Assembly: GCF_963259705.1 (NCBI RefSeq)
Contig: NC_081840.1
Location: 6,381,062-6,445,061 of the forward strand
Origin: Myotis daubentonii
Taxonomy: Eukaryota > Chordata > Mammalia > Chiroptera > Vespertilionidae
DNA: 64,000 nt
Reading direction: 5' to 3'
Shown: positions 12,358 through 24,119 of the stretch, one piece after another
Layout of the letters: every line of letters begins with the position of its first letter
Position numbering within the stretch: the first letter of the stretch is position 1
Program-made: the position numbers and the translations under genes
The notes under the pieces: generated by a model
What the model was told of the DNA's origin: nothing
The model's input: only the letters and a program-made list of their open reading frames with translations
Database searches by the model: none

Positions 12358-12696
12358 TTAGGAAAAGAAAATTACCCTATTATCTCCGTGGGAAATGAGC
12401 TCACAGCAGAAGTTAGCAAGTGTCAGATCCTATTTTTGCTCTATTAAAGTTCTTGAGCATAGATTATACTTTAATAAGTAAATTAATACGTGAATGAAAG
12501 CATAAACTATGTACATTATGGAGGGCCTTGATTGGAACAATGATGAGAGTATGTAATGAAATAAGTAACAGGACTAATACAATTTGGAAGTGTTGCATTC
12601 CAGCAAAGTACATAGATCAAGGCTCTGGGTAAGGAGCATTAGAAGACAGCTGTATTGAGAGTCCATGTTGCTGTTGATGGGTAGCAGCCGATGTTT

Positions 12697-15600
12697 TGTT
12701 AGATTTATACCTAAGTATTTCATTTTTCAGGTGATAATGTAAATTGTATTTTTTAAAAAAATCCTTACCCGAGGTTATTTTTGCCATTGATTTTTTTTTA
12801 AGAGAGTGAGTGGACAGGAGTGGGGGGGAGAGACAGAGAAAAAATGAGAAACAGACAGAGAGAGAGAGAAAGCATTGATGTGAGAGAGACACATCAATTG
12901 GTTGCCTGCCATATGTGCCCTGATGGGGCCGGGTATCCAGCCTGTAAACAGGGTATGTGTGCTCTTGACCAGGAATCAGACCTGAGACCCTTCTGTACAA
13001 GTTCTGATGCTTTAAACACTGAGCCAAACTGGCCAGGGCAATAGTATTGTGTTTTAAATTTCAAGTTCTACTAAAGCAATTGACTATATATATTTTCTAC
13101 ATAAATGACCATGTCATCTGTTAACAGAGACAATTTTATTTATTTCTTCACTAATAATACACCACTTATCTTTTCTTGCCTTATTGCATTAGCTATAACT
13201 TCCAGGACAGTGTTGAAAAGGAGTGATGAAATGGAATATACTTACATTGTTCCTGATCTTAGTGGAAAACCATCATCGTTAAATATGTTATTATCTATAG
13301 GTTGTTTCTTCATCAAGTTGGAGAAATTCCTCTTCATTCATAGTTATTGAGAGTTTTTAATCATGAATAGGTGTTCTATTTTTTTCAAATGCTTTTGCTG
13401 CATCTGTTGATAGGTTCTTTCTTCCTTAGCCTGTTGATGTGATGGGTTACATTAATTGACTTTTGAATATGGAACCAACATTGCATACTTAAGATAAATT
13501 TCAGTTAGTCATTGAGGATTTTTGCATTTTGTTTTCATGAGAGATGTTGACCTTTAGTTTTCTTTTCTTGTAATGTTTTTGTCTGGTTTTGGTATTAGAG
13601 TAATGTAGAAAGAGATTGTAGAGAACTAGTGTAACTTTTTCCATAAATATTTGGTAGAATTCACCTGTGAACCCACCTGGGCTTGATGTTGTCTGTTTTG
13701 GAAGGTTATTAAATATTGATTCAATTTCTTTGATATAGGCCTATTCATATTGTATACTCTTTCTTGTATGAATTTTGGCAAATTGTGTCTTTTGAAGAAT
13801 AGGTTCCTTTCATCTAAGTTATCATATACCATGAACATAGAATTGTTCATGGTATTCTTTGCCTATCCTATTAATGTGAATAGGAAAGGTAATAATTTAT
13901 CTTCTTTCATTTGTGATATTAGTAATTTGTGTCTTCTTTTTTTTCTTAGTCTGACTAGCAGCTAAATGATTTTATTGATCTTTTCAAAGAACCAGATTTT
14001 GGTTCATTCATTTCCTCTTTTTATTTTTTGTTTAAAATTTTATTGATTTATGCCTTAATTTTTTTGAGATTTCATTTTTATTAAAACGTTGTTTACATTT
14101 AGTGTTAATTTCTGTTAATCTCAGGTATACAGCATAGTGGTTATATAATCATATACTCTACAAAGTGTTCCCCCTGATATTTCCAGTACCCAATTCGCAC
14201 CGTTACATAGGTATTACAATGTTATTGACTCTATTTCTATGCTGTACTTTACATCCCATTACTATTTTGTAAATGCTCACCTGTATTTCTTGGCCCTTTC
14301 ACCTTTTGGCAACCATGAGTCTGTTCTCTGTATTTCCTTCAGTTTCTTTCTTCATTGTTATATAAGTTTCCAAGCACAGGTCTGTTACCCCCTTGGTAAA
14401 ATTTATTTTTATTTCATTTTTTTATCCAATTATAGATGGGATTGTTTTCTTAGTTTCCCTTTCTGATAGTTCATTATCATTGTATAAAAATGCCACCAAC
14501 TTCTGGGTATTTATTTTGTATCCTGATAATTTACTGAATTTGTCAGTTGTGGTAGTTTTTTGGTAGTCTCTTTAAGATTCTCTACATACAGTATCATGTC
14601 ATCTGCAAATAATGACCGTTTTACTTTTTCTTTTCCAATTTGGATGCCTTTTCTCTTTTCTTGTCTGATTGCTATAGCTAGGACTTCTAGTACTATGCTG
14701 AATAATGGTGAAAGTGGACATTGCTGTCTTCTTTGTTGTCTTCTTTTTAAAAAACTCTTCATGATGAAAGTATTACATAAGTTCCCCTTATGCCCCATTG
14801 ACCCCTTCTAGCAGGCCCCTGCCTCCAGCCCCCCACCGCAGGCCTTCACCACACTATTGTATGTGTCCATGGGTTATGCATATATGCGTACAAGTTCATT
14901 GGTTGATCTCTTCCACCAACCTACCCACCCCAGCCTTCCCTTATTCCTAATCTTAAGGGAAATGCTTTTAGTTTTTCTCCATTGAGTATTGTTAGCTGTG
15001 GGTTTGTCATATACGGCCTTTAAGATGTTGAATATGTTCCCTCCATTCCCACATTGCTGAGAGTTCTATCATAAATAGGTGGTTGATTTTCCCCAAAGCT
15101 TTTTCTGCAACTATTGATAGGATCATGTGATTTTTTTACCCCTCGTTTTGTTAATGTGGTGCATTACATTAATGGGTTTGTGCATATTGTACCAACCTTG
15201 CTTCTGAGGGATAAATCCCAGTTGTTGATGCTGGATGATCATTGTAGTGTATTGCTGGATTCCATTTGCTAATATTTTGTTGATATTTTTGCATTTATAT
15301 TCATCAGGGATACTGGCCTCTAGTTTCTTTTCTTTGTAGTATCTGATTTAGGAATTAGTGTAATGCTGGCATCATAAAATGAGCTTGGGAGTCTTGCTTC
15401 CTGTTGAATTTCTTGGGATAGTTTGAGACGGATAGGTTTTAGTTGTTTTTTGGTAAAATTGACCTGTGAGGCCATCCAGTTCATGAATGTTGTTTTTTGG
15501 GGGTATATTTTTAAAAATTTCTGCTACAATTTCATTAGTTGTAATTAGTCCATTCAGATTTTCTGTTTCTTCTTGATTCAGTTTTGGAGACTGTTTATTT

Positions 15601-16912
15601 CTAGGAATTTATCCACTTCTTCCTGATGGTCGTGGTCCAATTTGTTAGCATGTAGTTGTTCATAATATTTTCTCATAATCCTTTTTATATCTTTGGTGTC
15701 AATGTTACCTCTCCTTTTTCATTTCTGATGTTATTTATTTGGGTCCTCTCTCTTTTTTATTGATGAGTCTGGTTAAAGGTTTATCAATCTTGTTTATCTT
15801 TTCAAATAAGCAACCCTTGGTCTCCTTGATTTTTTGTATTGTTTTTTTTAGACTCGATTTAGTTAATTTCTGCTCTGATCTTTATCATTTCCATTCTTGT
15901 ACTCAATTTGGGCTTTGTTTATTGCTTTTTCAAGTTCCTTTAAGTGTAAAGTTTGATTGTTTATTTGAGATTTTCTTGATTCTTGAGGTAGTACTATAAT
16001 GCTATGAATTTTCCTTTTAGGTCTACTTTTGCTGGGTCCCACGGATTTTTGGTGGTTTTTTTCTCATTTTCATTTGTTTCAAGGGATTTTTTGATTTCTT
16101 CCTTGATTTCATTGTTATCCTAGTCATTGTTTAGTAATGTGTTAGTTAGCCTCCGTGTGTTTGTGTTTTTCAGTTTTGTTTTGTTTTTCTCGTATACCAT
16201 TATGGTCAGAGAAGATTCTGCTTTAATTTGTATAATTTATTTTGGATAATTGGATTTAACTTGTTCTCTTATTAGTTTACTAAAGTATATTACTGATTTT
16301 TAATTTTTGTTTTTTTTTCTTTAAAAAAGTATATGTATCCAATGTGTACAATATTGTGTTTTCATATACATATACATAGAGTATTACTTTAATCATGGTA
16401 ATTAATGTATCTATTTCTCCATGTAGTTACTTATTTCCTTTTTTCTTTTTGTTATAGCAATCTACTCTTTTAGCCAGTTTTCAGTATACAATATGTTAAT
16501 AACTATAATCATCTTGCTATACATTGGATCTCTAGAACCTATTCATTCTACATAACACCAACTTTGTACCTTGACAAGCATCTCCCTTTTCCCTCCATAT
16601 TTCACTTGTGATTGCTACTCTTCTACTGTCTATTTCAATGTATTCAACTTTTTTAGATTCCCACATATAAGTGAGATCATGCAGCATTTTTCTTTCTGTA
16701 TCTTGCTTATTTCACTTAGCAAAATATCCTTCAAGTTCATCCATGTTGTTACAAATGACAGTCTCATTTTTTAAGACTGAATAATATTCCACAGTGTCTA
16801 TACCACAATTTCTTTATCCATTCATCTGTCAACGGACACTTAGTTCTTCTTTTCTAATATATGCATTCAATACTATAAAATTTCCTCCAAGCACTGCTTG
16901 TGCTGCATCCAT
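12697..16912 (-). mobile_element. mosaic of antisense LINE-1 fragments in one array unit
   Basis: Several reverse-strand L1 pieces lie end to end. 12697-14045 and 14460-16300 each contain the ORF2 reverse-transcriptase region; a 96-codon remnant on the minus strand (14511-14798) shows the catalytic FADD motif preceded by QIGKEKVK. 14046-14400, 14735-14960 and 16300-16850 look like 3'-end pieces inserted in them. All frames are broken. Array sequence resumes at TTAAGGAAACAGGAAAC, so the block split a single unit. Confidence 0.85.
12783..13040 (-). mobile_element. Ves-type SINE, antisense, inside LINE-1
   Basis: Reads poly-T, GAGAGAGAGAGAAAGCATTG, TTGCCTGCCATATGTGCCC, ACTGAGCCAAACTGGCCAGG; the reverse complement is a diverged Ves head-to-tail. 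The L1 continues on both sides. Confidence 0.85.
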
Positions 16913-17641
16913 TTTTTTAAGGAAACAGGAAACATTTACATAAATGAGTATTTGATTGAGTACATATCTCATAGAATGTCAAGCAGTTATGGAATGTGTC
17001 CTTGATCAGATTGTGTTCACTAAATTTTATTAACAATCTCAAAATTGACTCAGTTATTTTCTGTGACTATCAAGTAGACAGACAGATATTAGTATCATTC
17101 AGGATTTATTTCCAGTGTCTTTGCATTTGCTGGTATTGAAGTATTATAATGAATGAATGAATAAAATCCTATCATAATTATTTAAAATATGAAAAAGCAC
17201 AGATCAATAAATAACATGATTTATGAAACAATGATAATGATTAACTAGGGTTTCCACTACTGATGTTTATTGAAAGAAAAATTCCCGGCCTACTCTCATT
17301 TTTGGTTAGGGACATGTAGCTCACTGCATTCAACAGTATTTCTGTTCTTGATTCCTGGCTGGTATACCAATTTGACTTTTTTAAATATAATGAACGTATG
17401 GCTAAATCATCCCATAAATGATTAAATAAATAAGTGAATGAATAAAAATATATACAATAGAATCAAGCATGAGTCATTGAAAATGTGAAATAAGGATTTA
17501 AATATACTCAATTCTGCAAAAGCAGCATCCATTAAAAGTAAAATACTGGTCTAAATAAAGAGGACCAAAGTTTATTGCTATCCAGTCCCATGTAGTTAAC
17601 ATACATTAAAATATAGGCTAATCCTACTTTGTCCTCCACAG

Positions 17642-17720
17642 AATGACTACCAGATAGCTGACTTTTTCATTTTTCGAAGAAACCAAATCTTGGCAGTTAG
17701 CTCTATGGATAAAAACCATA
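17642..17720 (+). ncRNA. host-gene exon, SNORD113 half
   Basis: Acceptor TCCTCCACAG (17641) followed by AATGACTACCAGATAGCTGA; donor ACCATA/GTGAGTAAG. Both splice sites are intact. Confidence 0.6.
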
Positions 17721-17827
17721 GTGAGTAAGACTCGAGGTTCCCATCATTGGTTAGAATGTTTTGTTCACAAATCTTTAGTGGTTTGTCAAAAGAATCAATA
17801 ATTATAAAAGAACAAAAACCGCCTAAG

Positions 17828-17898
17828 TGTGGACCAGTGATGGGAATATGTTCAGAATCAAAAATTACATCTAATCTAATTTGGGATAACTGAGGGAA
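17828..17898 (+). pseudogene. snoRNA-like relic, 'A4' series
   Basis: GTGTGGACCAGTGATGGG (C box with last base G, 17837-17843), ATCTAATCTAATTTGGG, then CTGA at 17890-17893. Related copies at 6560-6625, 21384-21453 and 26850-26915. Boxes are nearly right but the closing stem is weak. A separate old snoRNA family is possible. Confidence 0.45.
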
Positions 17899-18137
17899 TT
17901 AAAAAAAGATAGGACCATTTCATTCATTTTTCAGAAAAATTTGATATTACATATTAATTTCCTCCACAAAGGACTTAGCCATTTGCATATTTGTCTAATC
18001 CTGGCTGTTATCCATGTGTGTGGCAGCCCATAGCCCATGGAAGATGCAGTGTTTACGGGGGATTAAAGATGGTGGTTTCACCACTCTTACTGAGCCGTCT
18101 TTAAAACATAGGCTAATTACATAAAAGAAAGCCACAG

Positions 18138-18209
18138 GAGGACGAATGGTGAATGTGGCTTTGGTATGAAGCATAGATGTAACTGACTCCACATGTTCTC
18201 TGAGGTCCA
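18138..18209 (+). ncRNA. SNORD113-like candidate, 'A5' series
   Basis: Intact 3' end TTCTCTGAGGTCCAC with D box CTGA at 18200-18203; 5' side GGACGAATGGTGAATG has a poor C box. The inside (TATGAAGCATAGATGTAACTGA) resembles 6837-6903 and 27240-27300. Confidence 0.4.
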
Positions 18210-18318
18210 CTGTAAAGGAGACCTACTCCAATGGGAAGATCATCTTCCTGGAATTTTATGAATGTATTGTTATTCATGGATCAATGAATAAGTAAGCATG
18301 AAGGAATAAAAAACATGC

Positions 18319-18391
18319 TTGGACCAGTGATGAGTACCATGGCGTATCTGAAGGAGTTTTGATTAAACCCGTATGCAGTTCTGAGTTCCAC
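18319..18391 (+). ncRNA. SNORD113: SNORD113 C/D-box snoRNA
   Basis: An orphan-type guide RNA of about 73 nt expected to assemble with fibrillarin, NOP56, NOP58 and SNU13. C box GTGATGA at 18327-18333, D box CTGA at 18381-18384. TTGGAC and GTTCCA can close the terminal stem. The guide next to D reads CGTATGCAGTT. Among the better copies of this half; D-prime/C-prime boxes are weak. Confidence 0.85.
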
Positions 18392-18767
18392 TAGTAATGA
18401 ACTCATGTCATCTTGTGTTTGGTCTTTTTTTGATTCTTGGGGATGGATTATAATTTTTATTATAAAATCCATCCAAAAGTAAATAAAATGAATGAAAAAA
18501 GAGGATAGGTCATTCACCTATTATCAAGAAATTTAATGAAACATGGATTATTATTAAAAGTTAGCTGAGGCTCAACTTCCAAAGAATTAAAAGTAAAGGC
18601 TCTCTCTGCTCTGGAAAGGACCATATACACTGTCACTTGCACATTAATAGTCAGAGTTTTTGTTCTGTGTTGGTGGTGGATTGCTGACTGATGGTTTTAT
18701 TAAGGAAATGGAAACACATTTACCCATATAAATAGTTGGTTAAATAACCACATAATTGAAAACCATG

Positions 18768-18838
18768 CACAGAGACCAAAGATGAGAATGTTTTATATGA
18801 TAATACTCATGATTAACCTTTTTACTGATTTTTATTAA
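18768..18838 (+). pseudogene. snoRNA-like relic, 'A2' series
   Basis: GAGACCAAAGATGAGAATG (C box with one T to A change), middle TATATGATAATACTCATGATTAAC, D box CTGA at 18824-18827. No closing stem. Confidence 0.4.
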
Positions 18839-19546
18839 AACACAAAACAGAAGCAAGTCTCTTATTGACGGTAGAGTTCCGTGTTTTTATCTAGTAAATA
18901 AGATCTCAGAGACTGAAGTCTTTGTATAGAGAAATATAATTTTATATCTTAATCTACGTTTGAACATTCAGCAAACCACAGACCAAGTAGGAACACATTT
19001 TGACATGAGGATACCAATTCATCTTTGCTCCCAGCAACACATATTCTAGGACGAAGTCTGGGCTCTGCTATTATTTGAAAGGTGCACCCAGAACTTTCCA
19101 AGTTAAAATAATTTGGTTCTGGATTGTTGTTTAACCATTTTGGGTCCTCAGAAAAATGAGGTCATGGTATTGTTATTCCCTCAATAATAAAATAAACCAG
19201 TGAATAAATTGATAAATACCTATAGTAGAAGATTGATGAAATTGTACCTACCGATGAGATTGTACCATGAAACAAATTAAATATGCCTAATTCTACACAA
19301 ATAAGTCCAATGGAAATATTATTTTGTCTCTCCCTATGTAGGTAGCAAATAAAGTCACAGGTCATTAATTGGCAGAGTTTTTATTTTGTATTGAACAATG
19401 AACTCAATGGTGTTCATATTATTTAATAGTAAAATTTAAGTAAACGTTAGCTTGCCACTCTTGAGAAGATGATAAGAGTGGTGTGAGATAGAGTTTATGA
19501 TTAGTCTAGTCTTTCTGACAAATTTCCATTTAAAAAGACTAACTCC

Positions 19547-19775
19547 CAGCCGGCCAGTGTATCTCAGTGGTTGAGTGACAATCCATGAACCTGGAGGTCA
19601 CTGCTTGATTCCAGGTCAGGGCACATGCCACGGTGGTTGTGGGCTTGATCCCCAGTAGCGGGTACGTAGGAGGCAGCCAATCAGTGATTCTCTCTGATCA
19701 TTGCTTTTCCGTCTCAGTCCCCCTCCCTTACTCTGTCTGAAATCAATGAAAACATATTAAAAATAAATAAAACGG
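19547..19775 (+). mobile_element. Ves SINE
   Basis: CCAGCCGGCCAGTGTATCTC head, CTTGATCCCCAGTAGCGGG core and TAAAAATAAATAAA tail; ACTAACTC on the left recurs as GCTAACTC on the right. Confidence 0.92.
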
Positions 19776-19824
19776 CTAACTCTGTCTTCATTTTTAAATA
19801 AAGACTATTATTTTCCCTTTATAG

Positions 19825-19907
19825 AATGAGCACCACCGATTTAATCATTTTCTGATGGTGAAGACCCCTGGTTGTCACTTCTGGGACTAAGGAGTTTAAA
19901 GACTGAT
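19825..19907 (+). ncRNA. host-gene exon, SNORD113 half
   Basis: Acceptor TTTCCCTTTATAG, exon AATGAGCACCACCGATTTAATC, donor CTGAT/GTAAATAA (weaker than GTAAGT). 83 nt. Confidence 0.6.
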
Positions 19908-20554
19908 GTAAATAAACATCAGTTTTAAGCATAGATGGGGTGCCCACAAAATTATTTCAATACAATAAATAGTTAAATAATATGTGGAATTAAGGAATAT
20001 CAGTCATGCACCCATGATTCGAATGTAGCATGAACTGAAACTAATGATTAATTCTGACTCAGCCCAACTAAGGGCCCTCAGGAAAGTGATAGGGGGAAGC
20101 ATGTCACACCTGTTGAGAGCAGTCTAACTTCTCATTCAAAGTTGTTGTCACATTTGCCTAATGAATTCCTTCACTGATACAGATCTCAGTTGTTCGCTCT
20201 TTGAGGCTAGATACCTTCCAAGATAGCAGATGTCAGTTTTGTCATTTGTGGGCTGAGGTAACAGACAGGTCTGTGGTTACTGATTACACCAACTAGTGAG
20301 AGGAGCAGGTGGACAGTAGTCATAAGTAAGGGTCTGACCTGAAGGACGGTGCTGACTGACCCCTGTGAATAGTGATTGTCAATTTGCTCCATGTGGACAA
20401 GGGCAAGGATAGATCTTGGTTGCATTTAAGGCTTTTCTTCTCAGTCTTGTGTCATTAGAGTTTATTGATTATATAATTACTATTATTCATGAATCCATGA
20501 ATGTATGAATCAGTTAAAAAAGGCATGATTGAGAGAAGCAATAGAAAGCTGTGC

Positions 20555-20634
20555 CTGGATCAATGATGAATAGTGGTGCAGGTATCTGAGTCAACACACC
20601 CCTTTCATTAAGTCTCTGTGACTCTGAGGTCCAT
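20555..20634 (+). ncRNA. SNORD113: SNORD113 C/D-box snoRNA
   Basis: All core parts are present: stem CTGGATC, C box ATGATGA at 20563-20569, D box CTGA at 20624-20627, stem GGTCCA. The guide next to D reads TCTCTGTGACT. The middle has ATCTGAGTCAACACACCCC where other copies carry the GATTAA block, so this copy is divergent there. Confidence 0.88.
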
Positions 20635-21214
20635 CATGGAAAAAGAACTGGTCAATATTCCCTATAGAAATTAGCTAAGAGTAGGAGTTAGGAAAATTCA
20701 ATAAACTTGGGTCTGGGCTTTTGTGATTCATGGGCATAGGTTGTATTCTTTCCAGTAGAATCAATACATGAATAAGCACAGAAATATATATATGAACGAC
20801 GAAGAAGCTTATTCATGGAACAATTGGGGCATTGCAGTAAAATAACTTAATATAATTCTGAAGGAAAATGAACAGGTTTAGTCTATAATCCTCTTTCACA
20901 TGGAACATATTAGCATCTGTAGGTAGGCAGTTTTCGAGTTGTAGTCATTTGCTGGGTATTTTTTTCTAATATAAAAGAAAGGAAAAGTGAGTCTATTAAA
21001 TAACCACAATATAGCAGTAGTCTATTAAATAACCACCTAATTAATAAATGTTCATATAGTTGGAGATTTATAACATTATAGATCTTAATCTTGGGCTACG
21101 TGGTGGATGTAGTTGTGTTTGTTATATTATTTAAAGCTAAGACTTTAATACTGGATTGATAAAAAAAAATAAAAAGAATCTAAATCTAGTGTAAACCTGC
21201 TGTTTCCTCTCCAG

Positions 21215-21269
21215 AGAGAACGGGGGCAGCTGAATTGTCTTTGTGAGCACGGTGCAAAAAGGAATATAA
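21215..21269 (+). ncRNA. host-gene exon candidate
   Basis: Acceptor TTTCCTCTCCAG, exon AGAGAACGGGGGCAGCTGAA, donor ATATAA/GTGAGTCC. Shorter and less similar than its neighbours. Confidence 0.4.
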
Positions 21270-21383
21270 GTGAGTCCCTTAGTTTACATTCTCTGCTTGG
21301 AGTGTTTGTTCATGGGCGTTATCCGAAGAAATTTAAAGTAATCATTCTGTACTACATACATGAAATAAATAAAACACTCCAAG

Positions 21384-21453
21384 TGTGGGCCCGTGATGGG
21401 AATGGATTATAATCCAAATGTTATGTTTAATCTAAATCAGTACAACTGAGGCA
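21384..21453 (+). pseudogene. snoRNA-like relic, 'A4' series
   Basis: GTGTGGGCCCGTGATGGG with C box GTGATGG (21393-21399), AATCTAAATCAGTACAACTGAGG with D box CTGA (21446-21449). Best preserved of this series; closing stem weak. Confidence 0.45.
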
Positions 21454-21840
21454 ATTTTAAAAGATGATAGAAGTTATTGAATTCATTCTCAGCGCAGTTT
21501 AATATAGCCAGGGTCGACGCTCACATTCTCATGTGCATAGGGCTGGCGGGTAACTCTTTGGGGGCAGTGACTTGCAGAAGGTGCTTTCATTATTTTTAAT
21601 GGAAACATCTTTGACATAAGGACACATGAAATGAAAGAGGGCCACACAGGAAGAACGCGGAATATAAACGCAGGGATGTTGTCCCATCCCATGTGCAGCT
21701 TGAGTGCCATTACACAGAGATGGAGTTTATTAGTTCTTTGCAACAAGAGCCTGAAATTCAGGGATCTTGTTTTGGAATTTTGTAATTATATTATTATTTG
21801 TGAACCAGGAAAGTAATCATCATTTTTAAAAAATTCCCAG

Positions 21841-21915
21841 CATGAACCAGCGATGAATGGCATGGGGTTTCTGAAGCAAGAATTTTGATTAAATCCTAAA
21901 ACCGAGGTCCATTGC
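21841..21915 (+). pseudogene. SNORD113-like copy, both boxes mutated
   Basis: CATGAACCAGCGATGAATGG has C box GCGATGA; the D box reads CCGA in AACCGAGGTCCATTGCG. Each box has one T to C change. The middle TTCTGAAGCAAGAATTTTGATT aligns well. Confidence 0.6.
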
Positions 21916-23007
21916 GCTGACACACCTCACGATCTCCTAATGAGCCTACAGAACCTTTATCTTGGGCTTTGCGGTTTGGGGTGTGAATGCATTATTATAA
22001 TAAAATGAACACACACATAAAGAAATATGTCAATGAATGAAAAGTAAGAGTAATACGCGTATACTACTTTTATCCCATTGAATGAAACATGGACAATTAT
22101 TAAAAGGCAATTTTGAAATTCTCAATTCCAATGAATTAGTAGTCAAGGCTCTTAGCACCTCAGTAAAGAGCATATGGTCATCTGTTAAGAGGCAGTGTTT
22201 TGGTTCTGTGTTGAGGCAGATAGCCAATTGGTCATTTTATTAAGGAAAGGGAAATACATTTACATAAATCCTTGATTGAATAAACTATGGAATTGAGGGA
22301 GAGAGCATGGAGCAATGATGAGACTGTTTTATACAAACACAGTAATGATTAATGCAACCTTTTAATGCAATTTTGTGTAAGCAAACCTTCGTTAAAAGAA
22401 CCAGTGTGCTATTCTTTTGGCTAAGGACATAAGGACATATGTAAATATTATTGAGGTACTTATCCACTGTGGGTGGTCTCACATACGTTGAAGTATAATT
22501 ATAAATGAACAAATGTATACATTTATATTTCAATCAGCCAACAATACATCAATGGAAAGCATGCAGTTGGGTGTAAACATCATGCTTCATCATGTTTTAC
22601 ACAACTGATATCCATAGGAAGACAAGGGTTCTAGGACTTTCCAATTGTGCATTAAACATTGGCAAATAACAATGTTTCAGTTCTATTTTGATGGTTGTTT
22701 ATACTTTTGGGAATTCTTTTAGGAAAATGAAGAGATGGTCTTCTTACCCCACAGTAATTAAGTAAAGCAAGTGACTGAATAAATGTATTCAGTAGAGTTA
22801 AACTTGGACCATTGGTGAGATTGGGCCATGCATTGAATCCGCCATATATCCAGTTCTGCACCAAGTTCAACATAAATGATGATCTTGGCTGTTACCTATG
22901 TGGGCAGCAATTACAGACAGATATTCCTATAAAAATAGTTTGTTTCTTTTTCATGTTAGCAACACTGGTGCTCATTGTATTACTTAAAATATAAAATTGC
23001 ACATGTT

Positions 23008-23219
23008 GCCCGGCCAGCGTGGCTCAGTGGTCGAGCATTGACCTATGAACCAGGAGGTCACGGTTCCATTCTTGGTCAGGGCACGTGGTTGCATACTCGA
23101 TCCTCAGTGTGGGGCGTGCAGGAGGCAATTGATCAATGATTCTCTCTCTTCATTGATGTTTCTATCTCCTCCTTTCCTCTCTCTGAAATCAATAAAATAC
23201 ATAAAAAATTAATAAAAAT
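23008..23219 (+). mobile_element. Ves SINE with exact target duplication
   Basis: GCCCGGCCAGCGTGGCTCAG to ATAAAAAATTAATAAAAAT, flanked on both sides by AAAATTGCACATGTT (15 bp), so a fairly recent insertion. Confidence 0.95.
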
Positions 23220-23371
23220 AAAATTGCACATGTTAATAAATATAAGGTAGTGGATGCTCTCTCTTTCCAAATGTTAGAATAGGGCTTAAGTCTTTGATTA
23301 ATTGATTATTGATCCTTTAAAATAGCTCAAGGTATACTGATTCTTTTAAAAATTTGTTGTTTACTCCTCAG

Positions 23372-23455
23372 AATGAACGCTATCAGATTATATTATTATC
23401 TCATGGTGACAATCTTGCCTTTTCCCTCTTTGGAGTAAAGAGAGAAGAGATCAAT
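23372..23455 (+). ncRNA. host-gene exon, SNORD113 half
   Basis: Acceptor TTTACTCCTCAG, exon AATGAACGCTATCAGATTA to AGAGATCAAT, donor GTAAGTAATAATC. 84 nt, both sites intact; the clearest exon of this half. Confidence 0.7.
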
Positions 23456-23553
23456 GTAAGTAATAATCAGAGTTCATGTTCCCACCATTCACTCAAATGA
23501 ATTGCCCTGTCTTAGTAAAACACTAAGCGCAGCACATTGTATAGCCTCTAAAC

Positions 23554-23866
23554 CAGTGTGGTTCTCAACCTTGCTAATGCCGCGACCCTTTAATACAGTT
23601 CCTCATGTTGTGGTGACCCCCAACCATGAAATTATTTTTGTTGTTACTTCATAATTGTAATTTTGCTACTGTTATGAATCGTAATGTAAATATCTGATAT
23701 GTGGGATGTATTTTCATTGTTACAAATTGAACATAATTAAAGCATAGTGATTAATCACAAAAACAATATGTAATTATATATGTGTTTTCTGATGGTCTTA
23801 GGCGACCCCTGTGAAAGGGTCGTTCGAGCCCCCAAGGGGTCGCGACCCACAGGTTGAGAACCGCTG
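23554..23866. mobile_element. hAT-type non-autonomous DNA transposon, fuller copy
   Basis: Inverted ends CAGTGTGGTTCTCAACC and GGTTGAGAACCGCTG, with GGTCGCGACCC near the right end. Flanks CTCTAAAC and GTCTAGAC match at 6 of 8, consistent with a hAT 8-bp duplication. Confidence 0.85.
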
Positions 23867-24044
23867 GTCTAGACTATAGGGCCACTCCTCCAGCTCTGGG
23901 GGAGAACTGGTTTCAGAGACACATTCATATCCACAAGGAACTCGGTTTTGTCTTCATAATTCATGGACATTGATTGTATTATTATTCATAAACTGATGAA
24001 TAAGTCAAGAACAAGATATGAAATGGAAGCACGGAGTACCAAGT

Positions 24045-24119
24045 CTGGATCGATGATGAAGAAATGGTTGGGGCATTCTGAAAAAATATTCTGATTACCC
24101 AGCGGCTCCTGAGGTCCAC
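24045..24119 (+). ncRNA. SNORD113: SNORD113 C/D-box snoRNA
   Basis: Stem TCTGGAT/GGTCCA, C box ATGATGA at 24053-24059, D box CTGA at 24109-24112. The middle keeps GGCATTCTGAAAAAATATTC and CTGATTACCC. The guide next to D, ACCCAGCGGCTC, differs from other copies. All core parts intact. Confidence 0.88.

Noticed and set aside
12617..13027. 136-codon minus-strand frame
   Set aside because: Crosses array sequence, LINE-1 and an antisense SINE; no single origin possible.
14511..14798. Minus-strand frame with a reverse-transcriptase FADD motif
   Set aside because: A fragment of broken antisense LINE-1 ORF2, not a host gene or an active element.
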